The notes beneath the pieces were generated by a model. It made no database searches, was not told the DNA's origin, and saw nothing but the letters and a program-made list of their open reading frames with translations. DNA of 64,000 bases, from contig CASELE010000003.1 of assembly GCA_949288735.1 (NCBI GenBank), positions 1-64,000 of the forward strand, written 5' to 3'. This DNA is from an uncultured Alistipes sp. (lineage in GTDB: Bacteria > Bacteroidota > Bacteroidia > Bacteroidales > Rikenellaceae). Below are positions 7,780-15,377 of the stretch, in pieces (within the stretch, counting starts at the first letter, position 1; every line of letters starts with the position of its first letter). A program made the translations under genes and the position numbers.

Positions 7780-8039
7780 TGCATGGATTCTTTAGAGCTG
7801 GTGATGGAGCGTACTGCCGAGAATATGGTGTACGCAATGGAGAATGTCTCGGAAATTCTGTTAGATGCTTCCGAGGGCGAAATTGTGTCAGAAACTATTG
7901 TTTTTTGGCCGCTGTTCTATGGTTTGGCGTTGGGTGCCTCTCTGGCTGTACTCGTCGTGTCTATTTTAAAACGTCGACGCCGGAAGTAACAATTGAATAT
8001 AGCGATTCGCTCAAAGTAAGATTCCCTTTACAAAAGTGA
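7773..8039 (+). CDS. Overlapping frame with conserved CTRRVYFK tail (lipoprotein-like or frameshift product)
   Basis: This frame overlaps the 68-residue membrane protein. Its last part contains a hydrophobic run ending in LSGC, a lipobox-like site, then TRRVYFKTSTPEV and ends PLQK right at attR. The same tail exists in the remnant ORF at 8246-8461, with most differences at third codon positions in this frame; this argues for real coding. How it is started is unclear: the ATG at 7773 lies within the -7 box, a downstream non-ATG start is possible, or a -1 shift from the other frame. It resembles the overlapping Rz/Rz1 spanin layout of larger phages. Confidence 0.5.
   Translation: MFVHGFFRAGDGAYCREYGVRNGECLGNSVRCFRGRNCVRNYCFLAAVLWFGVGCLSGCTRRVYFKTSTPEVTIEYSDSLKVRFPLQK
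7783..7989 (+). CDS. Small prophage membrane protein, possible lysis or envelope factor
   Basis: From the ATG at 7783 the product has 68 residues: an N-terminal amphipathic part (MDSLELVMERTAENM), one clear transmembrane helix (WPLFYGLALGASLAVLVVSI) and a basic end KRRRRK. This is a holin-like or anchor-like build, though function is unproven. The heptamer TTTAAAA at 7965-7971, in frame as T TTA AAA, is a classic -1 slippery site. A slip there would replace the basic tail with the conserved tail of the overlapping frame. No homologue can be named from sequence. Confidence 0.6.
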   Translation: MDSLELVMERTAENMVYAMENVSEILLDASEGEIVSETIVFWPLFYGLALGASLAVLVVSILKRRRRK

Positions 8040-8067
8040 ATTTAACGTATTGTAAATATTACATCAC
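8040..8067 (+). repeat. Right dif-like XerCD attachment site (attR)
   Basis: The site has a left arm ATTTAACGTAT, centre TGTAAA and right arm TATTACATCAC, with 24 of 28 bases as in the left site. It begins one base after the stop of the last prophage frame. An ATG again follows at the next base (8068), as on the left. Confidence 0.85.
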
Positions 8068-8234
8068 ATGAGAGCGGTTGCAGAACATCGTGCTGAGTGG
8101 TCTCGATTTCAGGAAATTGGAGGTCATGGGCCCTGGTGGTATCCCTGATTTGGCGCTTTGTGCAGCAAATTTTTGGAGATCCGAATTTGAAGAGTTGCGG
8201 AAATTATGAATTAGATTGGTAATTGAAAAAAATG

Positions 8235-8242
8235 TATATTTG
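8235..8242 (+). promoter_or_regulatory. -7 element TATATTTG for the remnant small gene
   Basis: An exact TAnnTTTG element ends 3 bases before the ATG at 8246, the same near-leaderless geometry as at 7772-7779. A TTG at 8216-8218 is a weak -33 candidate with short spacing. Confidence 0.5.
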
Positions 8243-8245
8243 CGT

Positions 8246-8461
8246 ATGCGAAATGATTTCGATAGTGTATTTGATCTGATTTTCAGATTGGTTCGGGGTT
8301 ATCTGAAAGCAATATTATTTCTCGGTGTGTTGCTTTTTTTGGTGATGGCGCTTTCGCATATGTGTTCGTGTACTCGTCGCGTCTATTTTAAGACGTCTAC
8401 CCCGGATGTGAGTGTTGAGTACCGCGATTCGCTTAAGGCGCGAATCCCTTTACAATCGTGA
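8246..8461 (+). CDS. Small membrane or lipoprotein-like protein, second copy
   Basis: The 71-residue product has an N-terminal helix, a hydrophobic segment (YLKAILFLGVLLFLVMAL), then CSCTRRVYFKTSTPDV and the end RIPLQS. The tail matches that of the intact prophage's last frame with mainly synonymous differences, so it was under selection as protein. Here signal segment and tail are in a single frame, unlike the prophage copy. A Cys right after the hydrophobic run could be lipidated, though MCSC is a poor lipobox. A TATATTTG box at 8235-8242 lies 3 bases before the ATG, so the gene may still be expressed. Confidence 0.65.
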   Translation: MRNDFDSVFDLIFRLVRGYLKAILFLGVLLFLVMALSHMCSCTRRVYFKTSTPDVSVEYRDSLKARIPLQS

Positions 8462-8468
8462 CTCGGCT

Positions 8469-9026
8469 TCAACGGCGGCGATAATCTTCGAACGTTCCGT
8501 CTTCATACAACACGACGACACGCACCGGAAGACGACCTGACGACGATATTCCATTCTGCGCCACAGAGCCTTGCGAAGCGGCCGCAGGCTCCTCCGACCC
8601 CGTGTGCGCCGCAGCTTCGGTCGCACGGCGAGAATCTTCGCCAACCGGGTCGAACAGCGTGGCAGCCTGGCCCGAAACAGCATACTCTGAGACCTTTGTC
8701 CTTTCGCCGGCCGACGCAGTCTCCGAGCGACGAACATCCTTCACCGTATCTTCAGCGTCTACACGTTCCGGCAAATCGCCGCCATCGAACCTGGCTACAG
8801 CCTCCTTATCATAACCAGGCCGATACATACGCTCCGAATCGAGCAGCAACCAATCGGGATCGAGTTGCGGAAAGCGGCGGAAAAGGCGCTGCAAAAACTC
8901 GAACCCAGGCTTGTTACGTCCGGATATCAAATGCGAAATATTGGAAGGACGTACACCGAGCGCATCTGCCAACTGACTCGGTGTCAATCCTTCACTCTGC
9001 ATCAGTTTTAACAGCTTTTCTCTCAT
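8469..9026 (-). CDS. XRE-family helix-turn-helix regulator
   Basis: The start at 9026 gives 185 residues (MREKLLKLMQSEGL). Residues 1-60 form an HTH: LTPSQLADALGVRPSNIS then HLISGRNKPG. After it comes LDPDWLLLDSERMYRP, a phrase typical of Bacteroidales phage-type regulators. The middle is low-complexity and acidic, and the end RVVVLYEDGTFEDYRRR is a conserved tail of this group. It is convergent with the prophage remnant and ends 7 bp from it, so it may be a host gene or a leftover immunity repressor. TTTGTAAAC-type inverted repeats lie over its promoter, suggesting autoregulation. Confidence 0.8.
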   Translation of the reverse strand: MREKLLKLMQSEGLTPSQLADALGVRPSNISHLISGRNKPGFEFLQRLFRRFPQLDPDWLLLDSERMYRPGYDKEAVARFDGGDLPERVDAEDTVKDVRRSETASAGERTKVSEYAVSGQAATLFDPVGEDSRRATEAAAHTGSEEPAAASQGSVAQNGISSSGRLPVRVVVLYEDGTFEDYRRR

Positions 9027-9039
9027 ATCGGATTTTTTA

Positions 9040-9092
9040 CAAAAATAAAACAATTTTAATTTGTAAACAACCTTTCACCGTTTACAAATGTA
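9040..9092 (-). promoter_or_regulatory. Promoter and candidate operator of the XRE gene
   Basis: TTTGTAAAC at 9060-9068 and GTTTACAAA at 9080-9088 form a perfect inverted repeat with an 11-bp spacer. Two leftward -7 boxes are present: TATTTTTG (9040-9047) and TACATTTG (9085-9092). The latter overlaps the right half-site, so a repressor bound here would block the polymerase. Confidence 0.55.
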
Positions 9093-9688
9093 ATCATTAT
9101 TTTGTGCACAAGTTGTTAACATCTGTGAATAGGCCTAACGACGTAAAATACCGATAAAATACATACTTCTACCATTAATCTAAATACTTACATACAAAAT
9201 GCTGGTTAACAAGTATATCTACTATGATAACTTATCACATGAATATGTTTGCGACGATGTATATCTAATAAGCCTTAAACACTGTATCTGCGATTTAGAT
9301 AGAGCTATATAATTACTTGGTTTTCAATATTGTTTTATGCATACTTCAATAATTTTACACTCTTTTAAAATCATGAAAATGTCAGTGGTTGTTGATCGGG
9401 GTGCTTATTACATTTGTAAATTATCAACTGTTAATTAGAGAAGTGTCCGACTCCATTATCGGGAACATCGAATCTATTATGTGTTTACTTTTGTAAACCA
9501 CCCTACTTGCTCGTCTTTCCGAGTCACGTTGGTTTTCCATATATACAAACAAAAAAGCCGGGCGGTCTCAAACCGTCCGGCATAAAAACATTGAGGTATA
9601 CTCTCTCTCCTAGTATATAACTCTATATAATCGGGACTGCGCTCTCTGCATCAATTCCACAACGAGGAACTCGAATCTTATTCCATAG
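9054..9688. other. AT-rich stretch without genes, with repeated TTTGTAAA motifs
   Basis: No ORF of credible quality lies in these 635 bp. The AT content resembles the prophage more than the host, so it may be further decayed mobile DNA. Besides the inverted repeat at 9060-9088 it holds ATTTGTAAAT at 9412-9421 and the palindrome GTTTAC-TTTT-GTAAAC at 9483-9498. Each of these overlaps a rightward TAnnTTTG box (TACATTTG 9409-9416, TACTTTTG 9486-9493). A leftward terminator sits at 9557-9581. Confidence 0.55.
9550..9581 (-). terminator. Intrinsic terminator of the HIT/RSH leftward transcript
   Basis: GCCGGGCGGT at 9557-9566 pairs with ACCGTCCGGC at 9572-9581 (one G-T pair) around a 5-base loop. 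Read leftward the stem is followed by TTTTTTGTTTG, a good T-run, so it terminates transcription coming from 9689 and beyond. Confidence 0.8.
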
Positions 9689-10081
9689 TTATGCTTCTCC
9701 CCGCAGGCTGGCAGCAATCCGCTCGAACTCTTCGGAGGAGAGAGCCAGCTTGTCGCGACGGAAATCGACATCCGCCTCACAGTTCATCGGAATCAGATGG
9801 ATGTGTGCATGAGGAACCTCGAGTCCCAATACAACAGTCGCAACCTTTCTGCATCCCGTCACCTCGCGAATACGGGCCGCTACCCTCTTGGCAAAGACTA
9901 TCATATCGGACAACGTCTTGTCATCCAAATCGTAAAAATAATCCACCTCAATCTTCGGCACAACCAAAGTATGACCTGCTGCCAGCGGATTGATATCGAG
10001 AAACGCATAGAAACGTTCATCCTCGGCTACCTTGTAGCTCGGGATCTCCCCTGCAATGATGCGCGAAAATATCGTAGCCAT
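9689..10081 (-). CDS. HIT-family nucleotide hydrolase
   Basis: The 130-residue protein has the family layout: N-terminal IFSRIIAGEIPSYKVAED, then DINPLAAGHTLVVPK, and the catalytic histidine triad PHAHIHLIP near residue 98. HIT proteins of this HinT type hydrolyse nucleoside phosphoramidates or AMP conjugates in the cytoplasm; the physiological substrate is not clear from sequence. It sits 31 bp downstream of the RSH gene and is the last gene of a leftward run, followed by a terminator at 9557-9581. Confidence 0.9.
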   Translation of the reverse strand: MATIFSRIIAGEIPSYKVAEDERFYAFLDINPLAAGHTLVVPKIEVDYFYDLDDKTLSDMIVFAKRVAARIREVTGCRKVATVVLGLEVPHAHIHLIPMNCEADVDFRRDKLALSSEEFERIAASLRGEA

Positions 10082-10112
10082 ATCCTACTGCTTACAATCG
10101 ATTTAACATTTA

Positions 10113-12338
10113 TTAGTTCACGCTTCGTTTTACGCTTTCTATTCCTTTGATCCGACGTATGCGATCCATCAGGTCGTGCAGGCTGTCCGCATCCTTCACA
10201 TAGAGACTTACCGTACCTTCGAAGACTCCGTCGTGGCTCTGAATATTCACCTCGCGGATATTCACGCTGAAGTCACCCGTCACGACCTGCGACAGATCGA
10301 GCAACAGCCCCATGCGATCTATACCGCGGATGAGTACGGTCGAAAGGTAGGACATCGCCTTATGCTGAGACCATTGAACCTCCTCCTTGACGATATTCTT
10401 GCCGAACTGGGCCCCCAAACGGTTCAGCTCGTCGCATGTAGCCTTGTGCACAACGATTTTGCCCGACACCGGATCGCGGTATCCGACTACCGGATCGCCC
10501 GGAATGGGTTTGCAGCACTCCGCAATAACGAACTGGGGCTCAGTGGTTCCGTCTCCTTCGGATAGTGTCGCCCCCTTCTTTGCCGGAACGGGAACGCCGT
10601 CGTCATCCGTCTCCTCCCTCTTCGGGATAAAGAGCGTCCAGAATTTCAGGATCTTGCTCGTCGCATTGGTTTTCAACGCCTTCTCCAGCGTATCGAGATT
10701 GACGATTCCGGCGCCGATTTTGCTGTAGAGCTCCTCCTTGTTGTTGCTCTCATAGATGGGGATGATCTTGCGCAGCACGCGACCGCTGAGCGGCACGTTC
10801 AATTCGCGCATCTTCTCCTCGAGAGCACGCTGGCCCCGCTCGATGTTGTTCTGACGTTCACGCTTGAGGAAGCTCTTGATGGCCTGCTTGGCCTTGCCCG
10901 TAGTCACCACGTCGAGCCACTCCGGCTTCGGCCGGGCCGTATCCGCCGTAATGATCTCGATCTGGTCTCCGCTCTTTATGCGTGTAGTGATGGCCTCGAT
11001 CTTATGGTTAATCTTTGCTCCGATAGCCTTGTTACCTATCTTCGAGTGAATCTCATAGGCAAAGTCGAGCGCCGTGGATCCGAAAGGCATTTTACGGGAT
11101 TCACCCTTCGGAGTAAACACCACTATCTCCGATGTATACAGCTGTAACTTGAAGTTATCCAGGAACTCCACGGCGTTCTCCGTCGGGCTGTTCAGCGCAT
11201 CGCGAATCTGTGCCAGCCACTTGTCGAGTTCGTCTTCGTTCTGCGAAATGGTCGCCTGCTTGTACTTCCAGTGGGCCGCAAATCCGCGCTCGGCAATATC
11301 CTCCATGCGCTGCGTGCGGATCTGTACCTCGACCCATACGCCGTCCGGCCCCATCACGGTCGAATGAAGCGCCTCGTACCCGTTGGCCTTGGGCATCGAG
11401 ATCCAGTCACGCAGCCGGTCGGGCTTGGGGGTATAGATGTCCGTAATGGTAGAATATATCTGCCAGCACTGCGTCTTCTCCGAAGGGAACGGCACGGGCT
11501 TGAATACGATACGTATGGCAAAGAGGTCGTATATCTCCTCGAAGGGTATCTGCTTGCGCTGCATCTTCGACCAGATGGAATAGACACTCTTCACGCGGCT
11601 CGAAATCTCGTACTGGATATGATCCCTGTCGAGCGCCGCAACTATGGGCGCCGTAAACCGGTCGATGAACTCCTGGCGCGAAGCCTCCGTCTCGTTCAAC
11701 TTGCGTGTGATCTCCTCGTATTGCTGCGGAAAACGATACTTCATGCAGAGATCCTCCAGCTCGCTCTTGATCGAGTAGAGTCCGAGCCTGTAGGCCAGCG
11801 GAGCGAAGAGATAGATGGTCTCGCTCGTGATCTTGATCTGCTTGTTGAGGGGCATCGAGCCGAGCGTGCGCATGTTGTGCAGGCGGTCGGCAATCTTGAT
11901 AAGAATCACCCGCACGTCGTCCGAAAGAGTCAGCAGCACCTTGCGGAAATACTCGGCCTGCTCGGAGGTGTCGGCGTTAAAGACCCCCGACATCTTGGTC
12001 AGGCCGTCGACCATCGAAGCGATCTTCGGACCGAAAATGCGCTCCATATCCTCCACCGTATACTCCGTATCCTCCACCACGTCGTGCAGCAGAGCGGCTA
12101 CGACCGACTTCACGCCCAGTCCGATCTCGTCGACGACAATCTTCGCCACGGCAATCGGATGCAGAATGTAAGGCTCGCCCGAACGTCTCCGGACCCCTTC
12201 GTGCGCCTCCTTGGCCAGGAAGAAGGCCCGTTTGATGAAGTTCCAGTCCTCGTCGTTCTTGCAGATGTTCGTACACGAATAGAGCAGGTCGTCCCAGTGC
12301 TCCTTGATGATCTTCTCGTCTTCCTCCGTATAACTCAT
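10113..12338 (-). CDS. RelA/SpoT homologue, (p)ppGpp synthetase/hydrolase
   Basis: The 741-residue protein has the full long-RSH architecture. The HD hydrolase domain (about 30-200) contains ILHPIAVAKI and the metal motif LLHDVVEDTEYT. The synthetase domain (about 240-370) contains YDLFAIRIVF and the substrate-binding YEALHSTVMGP with VEVQIRTQRM. A TGS domain (near 405-465) starts EIVVFTPKGESRKMP, and an ACT domain forms the C-terminus. Both catalytic centres look intact, so a bifunctional Rel/SpoT-type enzyme for the stringent response is expected. It lies 19 bp downstream of recA in the same direction and may be co-transcribed with it. Confidence 0.93.
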   Translation of the reverse strand: MSYTEEDEKIIKEHWDDLLYSCTNICKNDEDWNFIKRAFFLAKEAHEGVRRRSGEPYILHPIAVAKIVVDEIGLGVKSVVAALLHDVVEDTEYTVEDMERIFGPKIASMVDGLTKMSGVFNADTSEQAEYFRKVLLTLSDDVRVILIKIADRLHNMRTLGSMPLNKQIKITSETIYLFAPLAYRLGLYSIKSELEDLCMKYRFPQQYEEITRKLNETEASRQEFIDRFTAPIVAALDRDHIQYEISSRVKSVYSIWSKMQRKQIPFEEIYDLFAIRIVFKPVPFPSEKTQCWQIYSTITDIYTPKPDRLRDWISMPKANGYEALHSTVMGPDGVWVEVQIRTQRMEDIAERGFAAHWKYKQATISQNEDELDKWLAQIRDALNSPTENAVEFLDNFKLQLYTSEIVVFTPKGESRKMPFGSTALDFAYEIHSKIGNKAIGAKINHKIEAITTRIKSGDQIEIITADTARPKPEWLDVVTTGKAKQAIKSFLKRERQNNIERGQRALEEKMRELNVPLSGRVLRKIIPIYESNNKEELYSKIGAGIVNLDTLEKALKTNATSKILKFWTLFIPKREETDDDGVPVPAKKGATLSEGDGTTEPQFVIAECCKPIPGDPVVGYRDPVSGKIVVHKATCDELNRLGAQFGKNIVKEEVQWSQHKAMSYLSTVLIRGIDRMGLLLDLSQVVTGDFSVNIREVNIQSHDGVFEGTVSLYVKDADSLHDLMDRIRRIKGIESVKRSVN

Positions 12339-12357
12339 ATGCTTTTTCCTTCCGGAA

Positions 12358-13371
12358 TTACTCCTTTTTCTCTTTCATCGCCTCGCGCACACGCTCCTCT
12401 ATCTCGGCACTCAGCACCTCGTCGCTGCGCAGCAGCTCCTTCACCGCATCGCGGCCCTGACCGATCTTGCGGTCTCCGTAGGAGAACCACGAGCCCGCCT
12501 TCTTGATGATGCCGTAATCCACGCCGAGGTCGATGATTTCACCGATTTTCGAGATACCCTCGCCGAACATGATGTCGAACTCGGCACGCTTGAACGGAGG
12601 CGCCACCTTGTTCTTCACCACCTTCACACGGGTTCGCGTGCCGAGCTGCTCCTCGCCGTCCTTGATGACCGACACGCGGCGGATGTCTATACGCACGCTG
12701 GCATAGAACTTCAGCGCATTGCCGCCCGTCGTGGTCTCGGGGTTGCCGTAGACTACCCCGATCTTGTCACGCAGCTGGTTGATGAAGATGCAGACCGTCT
12801 TCGTCTTCGAGATACTGGCCGTCAGTTTGCGCAGCGCCTGCGACATCAGACGGGCCTGCAAACCCATCTTCGCGTCGCCCATCTCCCCTTCGATCTCCGC
12901 CTTGGGCGTCAGAGCCGCCACCGAGTCTATCACGATGATGTCGATGGCACTCGACCGGATGAGCGAATCGGCGATCTCGAGGGCCTGCTCACCGTTGTCC
13001 GGCTGCGAAATGAGCAGGTTGTCCACATCCACGCCCAGTTTTTGGGCATAGTAGCTGTCAAAGGCATGTTCCGCATCGATGAAAGCAGCTATACCGCCCG
13101 CCTTCTGTGCCTCGGCTATCGCATGGATCGCCAGCGTGGTCTTGCCCGACGACTCGGGGCCAAAAATCTCGATCACACGGCCTTTGGGATACCCGCCCAC
13201 GCCGAGTGCCATATCGAGCGTGATGGATCCCGTCGGAATAACGGGCACGTCGTTCACCTCCTGCGAATTCATGCGCATGATCGACCCCTTGCCGAAGTCC
13301 TTCTCAATCTTCTCCATCACCGCGCTCAACACCTTGAGCTTGTCGGGATTGGCCTGTACCTTTTCAGCCAT
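12358..13371 (-). CDS. recA: Recombinase RecA
   Basis: This 337-residue protein is the DNA strand-exchange recombinase and coprotease for LexA-like repressors. It has the Walker A motif GPESSGKTT near residue 70, the Walker B region [12 protein letters not shown] near 143, loop 1 [10 protein letters not shown] and loop 2 [19 protein letters not shown]. It starts [13 protein letters not shown] and ends in an acidic-basic tail typical of RecA. No intein or interruption is present. It may affect prophage induction, but the microvirus carries no recognisable LexA-type repressor. Confidence 0.97.
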   Translation of the reverse strand: MAEKVQANPDKLKVLSAVMEKIEKDFGKGSIMRMNSQEVNDVPVIPTGSITLDMALGVGGYPKGRVIEIFGPESSGKTTLAIHAIAEAQKAGGIAAFIDAEHAFDSYYAQKLGVDVDNLLISQPDNGEQALEIADSLIRSSAIDIIVIDSVAALTPKAEIEGEMGDAKMGLQARLMSQALRKLTASISKTKTVCIFINQLRDKIGVVYGNPETTTGGNALKFYASVRIDIRRVSVIKDGEEQLGTRTRVKVVKNKVAPPFKRAEFDIMFGEGISKIGEIIDLGVDYGIIKKAGSWFSYGDRKIGQGRDAVKELLRSDEVLSAEIEERVREAMKEKKE

Positions 13372-13411
13372 TGCTTCAATCTATGTTTATCCGTTTGTTA
13401 TGTACACTTGT

Positions 13412-13921
13412 TCACTTGTCCGCATTCTCGGCCACGGACGCCTCTTCCGCCGCGTCGGCCGCACAGGTTTCGAGAATCTGCCGACCGTGATCCTTCGTCC
13501 GCACCTTGTCGAAAATCCGCTCTATGCGGCCCTGAGCATCGAGCACGAAGGTCGTCCGCACCACTCCCATGTACTTGCGGCCGTACATCGACTTCTCGGC
13601 CCACACGCCGAAGGCTTCGCTCACGCTGTGGTCCGTATCGGCCAGCAAGCTGAACCGCAGCCCCTGCCGTTCGATGAATCCGCGATGCGACCGCTCGCTG
13701 TCGGGGCTTACGCCGACAACCCTGAAACCGCACCGTTCCAACTCCTCCTGTACGTCGCGCAGGCTCCTGGCCTCGAGCGTACAGCCCGACGAGTTGTCCT
13801 TAGGATAGAAGTAGAGAATCGTACGCTGTCCCAACAGGTCGGCGAGTGTCACGGGCCTGCCCTCCTGATCCGTCGAGCGGAAATCGGGAGCCTGCATTCC
13901 GGGTTGGAGCGTCGTTGCCAT
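13412..13921 (-). CDS. Peroxiredoxin of the BCP/PrxQ family
   Basis: The 169-residue protein reduces hydroperoxides with thiol electrons. The active-site segment is YFYPKDNSSGCTLEA with the peroxidatic Cys at about residue 47, and the family Arg lies in GVVRTTFVLD. The resolving Cys usual five residues further on is replaced by Arg (GCTLEAR), so it must act as a 1-Cys enzyme or use another Cys, such as the one in ERCGF near 64. The C-terminus has an extra Ala/Glu-rich tail. It is 40 bp downstream of the zinc-ribbon gene side and upstream of recA in the same direction. Confidence 0.9.
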   Translation of the reverse strand: MATTLQPGMQAPDFRSTDQEGRPVTLADLLGQRTILYFYPKDNSSGCTLEARSLRDVQEELERCGFRVVGVSPDSERSHRGFIERQGLRFSLLADTDHSVSEAFGVWAEKSMYGRKYMGVVRTTFVLDAQGRIERIFDKVRTKDHGRQILETCAADAAEEASVAENADK

Positions 13922-13933
13922 AGGCTTTTTTCG

Positions 13934-14209
13934 TCAGATGATTGGTTTCTCAAAGATACGAAAAATTCCGAACATTCGAGCATTTTCCGTCTCTTTTTTC
14001 CGAGACTCCCATACGCCGGACCACTCCACCTGCGCGCGGAATGCCTCGGCCGTGGCATTAAGCAGATGGAGGCAGGCAGGACAGCGCATCGGCAGTTCGG
14101 TCTCAACGTATCCGCCGTAATTCGCATCGGTCAGCGGAAGATAACTCCCCAGATTTGTCTCCAGCGATGTGCCGCAGCGGCTGCAGCGGATGGTACATTT
14201 CGTTCTCAT
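13934..14209 (-). CDS. Small zinc-ribbon-like protein of unknown function
   Basis: The start MRTKCTIRC at 14209 gives 91 residues. Two Cys pairs, CSRC near residues 9-12 and CPAC near 43-46, should bind one zinc as a rubredoxin-type knuckle pair. The remainder has no motif known to me. The C-terminus IFRIFEKPII is hydrophobic. The longer reading frame upstream overlaps the WYL gene and is not needed. It ends 12 bp before the peroxiredoxin start and is probably in the same transcript. Confidence 0.6.
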   Translation of the reverse strand: MRTKCTIRCSRCGTSLETNLGSYLPLTDANYGGYVETELPMRCPACLHLLNATAEAFRAQVEWSGVWESRKKETENARMFGIFRIFEKPII

Positions 14210-14289
14210 GTGTCTCCAGTCGTTGATTTCACACGGCGAAGGTCGCCTCCGAAAACGACAACTTGTGACACCGGGCAAAAAAAAGCACC

Positions 14290-15255
14290 CTACCGCTCCG
14301 ATGTTCCGGTTCCGGTTCCGCCCTTGTCCACATCGGGGCAAGGCAGATATTTTGCAAAATAGCCGCGCAGGTACGCCTCCAGTCCGGGCGACGAGACGAT
14401 GCGCACATCGTCGAGCAGGCCGGCCACGAAACGCCCCACCCCCGCAAAGTCGGCCACCTCCGTATCGAGCAGCCAACGGCCCGGGGCACAGGGGCTCAAA
14501 TCGCGTTCGGCAAGCGGATACTCCTCCACGAGCAGGTTCCGGCTCCGGATTCCCAGCTCAAGCCGCACACGGTGCCGCTCCTCGCCATGCATGCGGAACA
14601 GGTCGACGAACCCTTCGCGATGTTCGGCCTCGTGCATCCACTCCTCGGTCGTCATCTCGACCCTGCCAATACGTGCCGTCTTGAAGAGTTTGCAGAGCCC
14701 CTCCTCATCGTCGTAACACCACACCTGCACGTAGTTGGCCGTGAAGGCGAAGGGTTCGACCCGACGGTCGCGCACAGCTCCGCCGTGCGCCGATCGGTAA
14801 CCGAGCAACACGACCTGACGCCGCTGTTCGATCGCCTCAAGCAGTGTGTGGATGTTGGAAGCCTGCGCACGCCGAACGACCGACTGCGCCAGCGCCTTGT
14901 TGTCGTAAACGGTGCAGAGTTTCCTCTTGAGGTTCTGTTTCAGAAGATTCGTATCATCGATACTCTCTATGGCGCGGCTCAGTATCACCGCCTCCTCTTC
15001 GGTGAAATGGACCAGCTGCGATATTTCGCGGAAATGGGGCGACGTCTTGTCGAGCCGGATGCAGTCGCCCGACTTCCTGACGACGAAACCCGCCTCGCGG
15101 AAGGTGTCGATATAGCGGTAGATCGTGCGACGCGACATGCCGAGCCGTTCGGCGAGGTCGTCCACCGTATAGGTCGTATTGGCCGTGAGCAGCATCATCA
15201 GCCGCAGCAGGCGCTCGAGTTTGGGCTGGTCCATCCCGTAATGTTCGTCCGTCAT
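14290..15255 (-). CDS. WYL-domain transcriptional regulator
   Basis: From the ATG at 15255 the protein has 321 residues. The N-terminal winged HTH (about 10-65) reads LERLLRLMMLLTANTTYTVDDL in outline, with the recognition helix MSRRTIYRYIDTF. A WYL-type ligand-sensing domain follows (about 130-300), with VEPFAFTANYVQVWCYDDE in the position of the WYL motif. Such proteins bind small ligands or nucleic acid and control neighbouring or distant genes. The end is Gly/Thr-rich. The first 17 codons of the longer frame are rejected as untranslated leader. Confidence 0.85.
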   Translation of the reverse strand: MTDEHYGMDQPKLERLLRLMMLLTANTTYTVDDLAERLGMSRRTIYRYIDTFREAGFVVRKSGDCIRLDKTSPHFREISQLVHFTEEEAVILSRAIESIDDTNLLKQNLKRKLCTVYDNKALAQSVVRRAQASNIHTLLEAIEQRRQVVLLGYRSAHGGAVRDRRVEPFAFTANYVQVWCYDDEEGLCKLFKTARIGRVEMTTEEWMHEAEHREGFVDLFRMHGEERHRVRLELGIRSRNLLVEEYPLAERDLSPCAPGRWLLDTEVADFAGVGRFVAGLLDDVRIVSSPGLEAYLRGYFAKYLPCPDVDKGGTGTGTSER

Positions 15256-15377
15256 GGTCCGCACGGCAGGGTCGCGCATTCTCCGTATTCCCGGCACCGT
15301 GTGCATGCATGTTCACACCGCAAAGATACTCAAAATCGGGGCGCTGCAAGCCCTCTTCCTCTTTTTTGGGAGGCCGG

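Larger units (their letters stand above)
2645..8067 (+). mobile_element. Integrated Microviridae (alpavirus-like) prophage
   Basis: The element spans two 28-bp dif-like sites and is 5,395 bp from site to site, close to a microvirus genome. All its genes run rightward and include the microvirus hallmarks: an HUH-type Rep, an F-like major capsid protein and a DNA pilot protein. The DNA is clearly more AT-rich than the host and uses different codons. No integrase or recombinase gene is present, which fits capture at dif by host XerC/XerD. Microvirus prophages of Bacteroidetes are known. The borders rest on the site repeats and on the first ORF starting exactly where the left site ends. No obvious gene is broken, so the element may still be able to excise. 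Confidence 0.93.
8068..8461 (+). mobile_element. Remnant of a second, related microvirus-type prophage
   Basis: Right of attR lies AT-rich DNA that ends with a diverged copy of the last prophage gene but lacks capsid, Rep and pilot genes. Between 8068 and 8209 only short open pieces remain: a 26-residue ORF directly after the site, and a 27-residue one at 8126-8209 whose frame is open from 8072. I cannot identify either. The simplest reading is a former tandem prophage that lost its core by deletion; no further dif-like site is seen at its right end. Confidence 0.6.

Noticed and set aside
9500-9590. Possible small RNA from the TACTTTTG box at 9486
   Set aside because: The hairpin at 9557-9581 has its T-run in the opposite direction, so it ends a leftward transcript; no other support.
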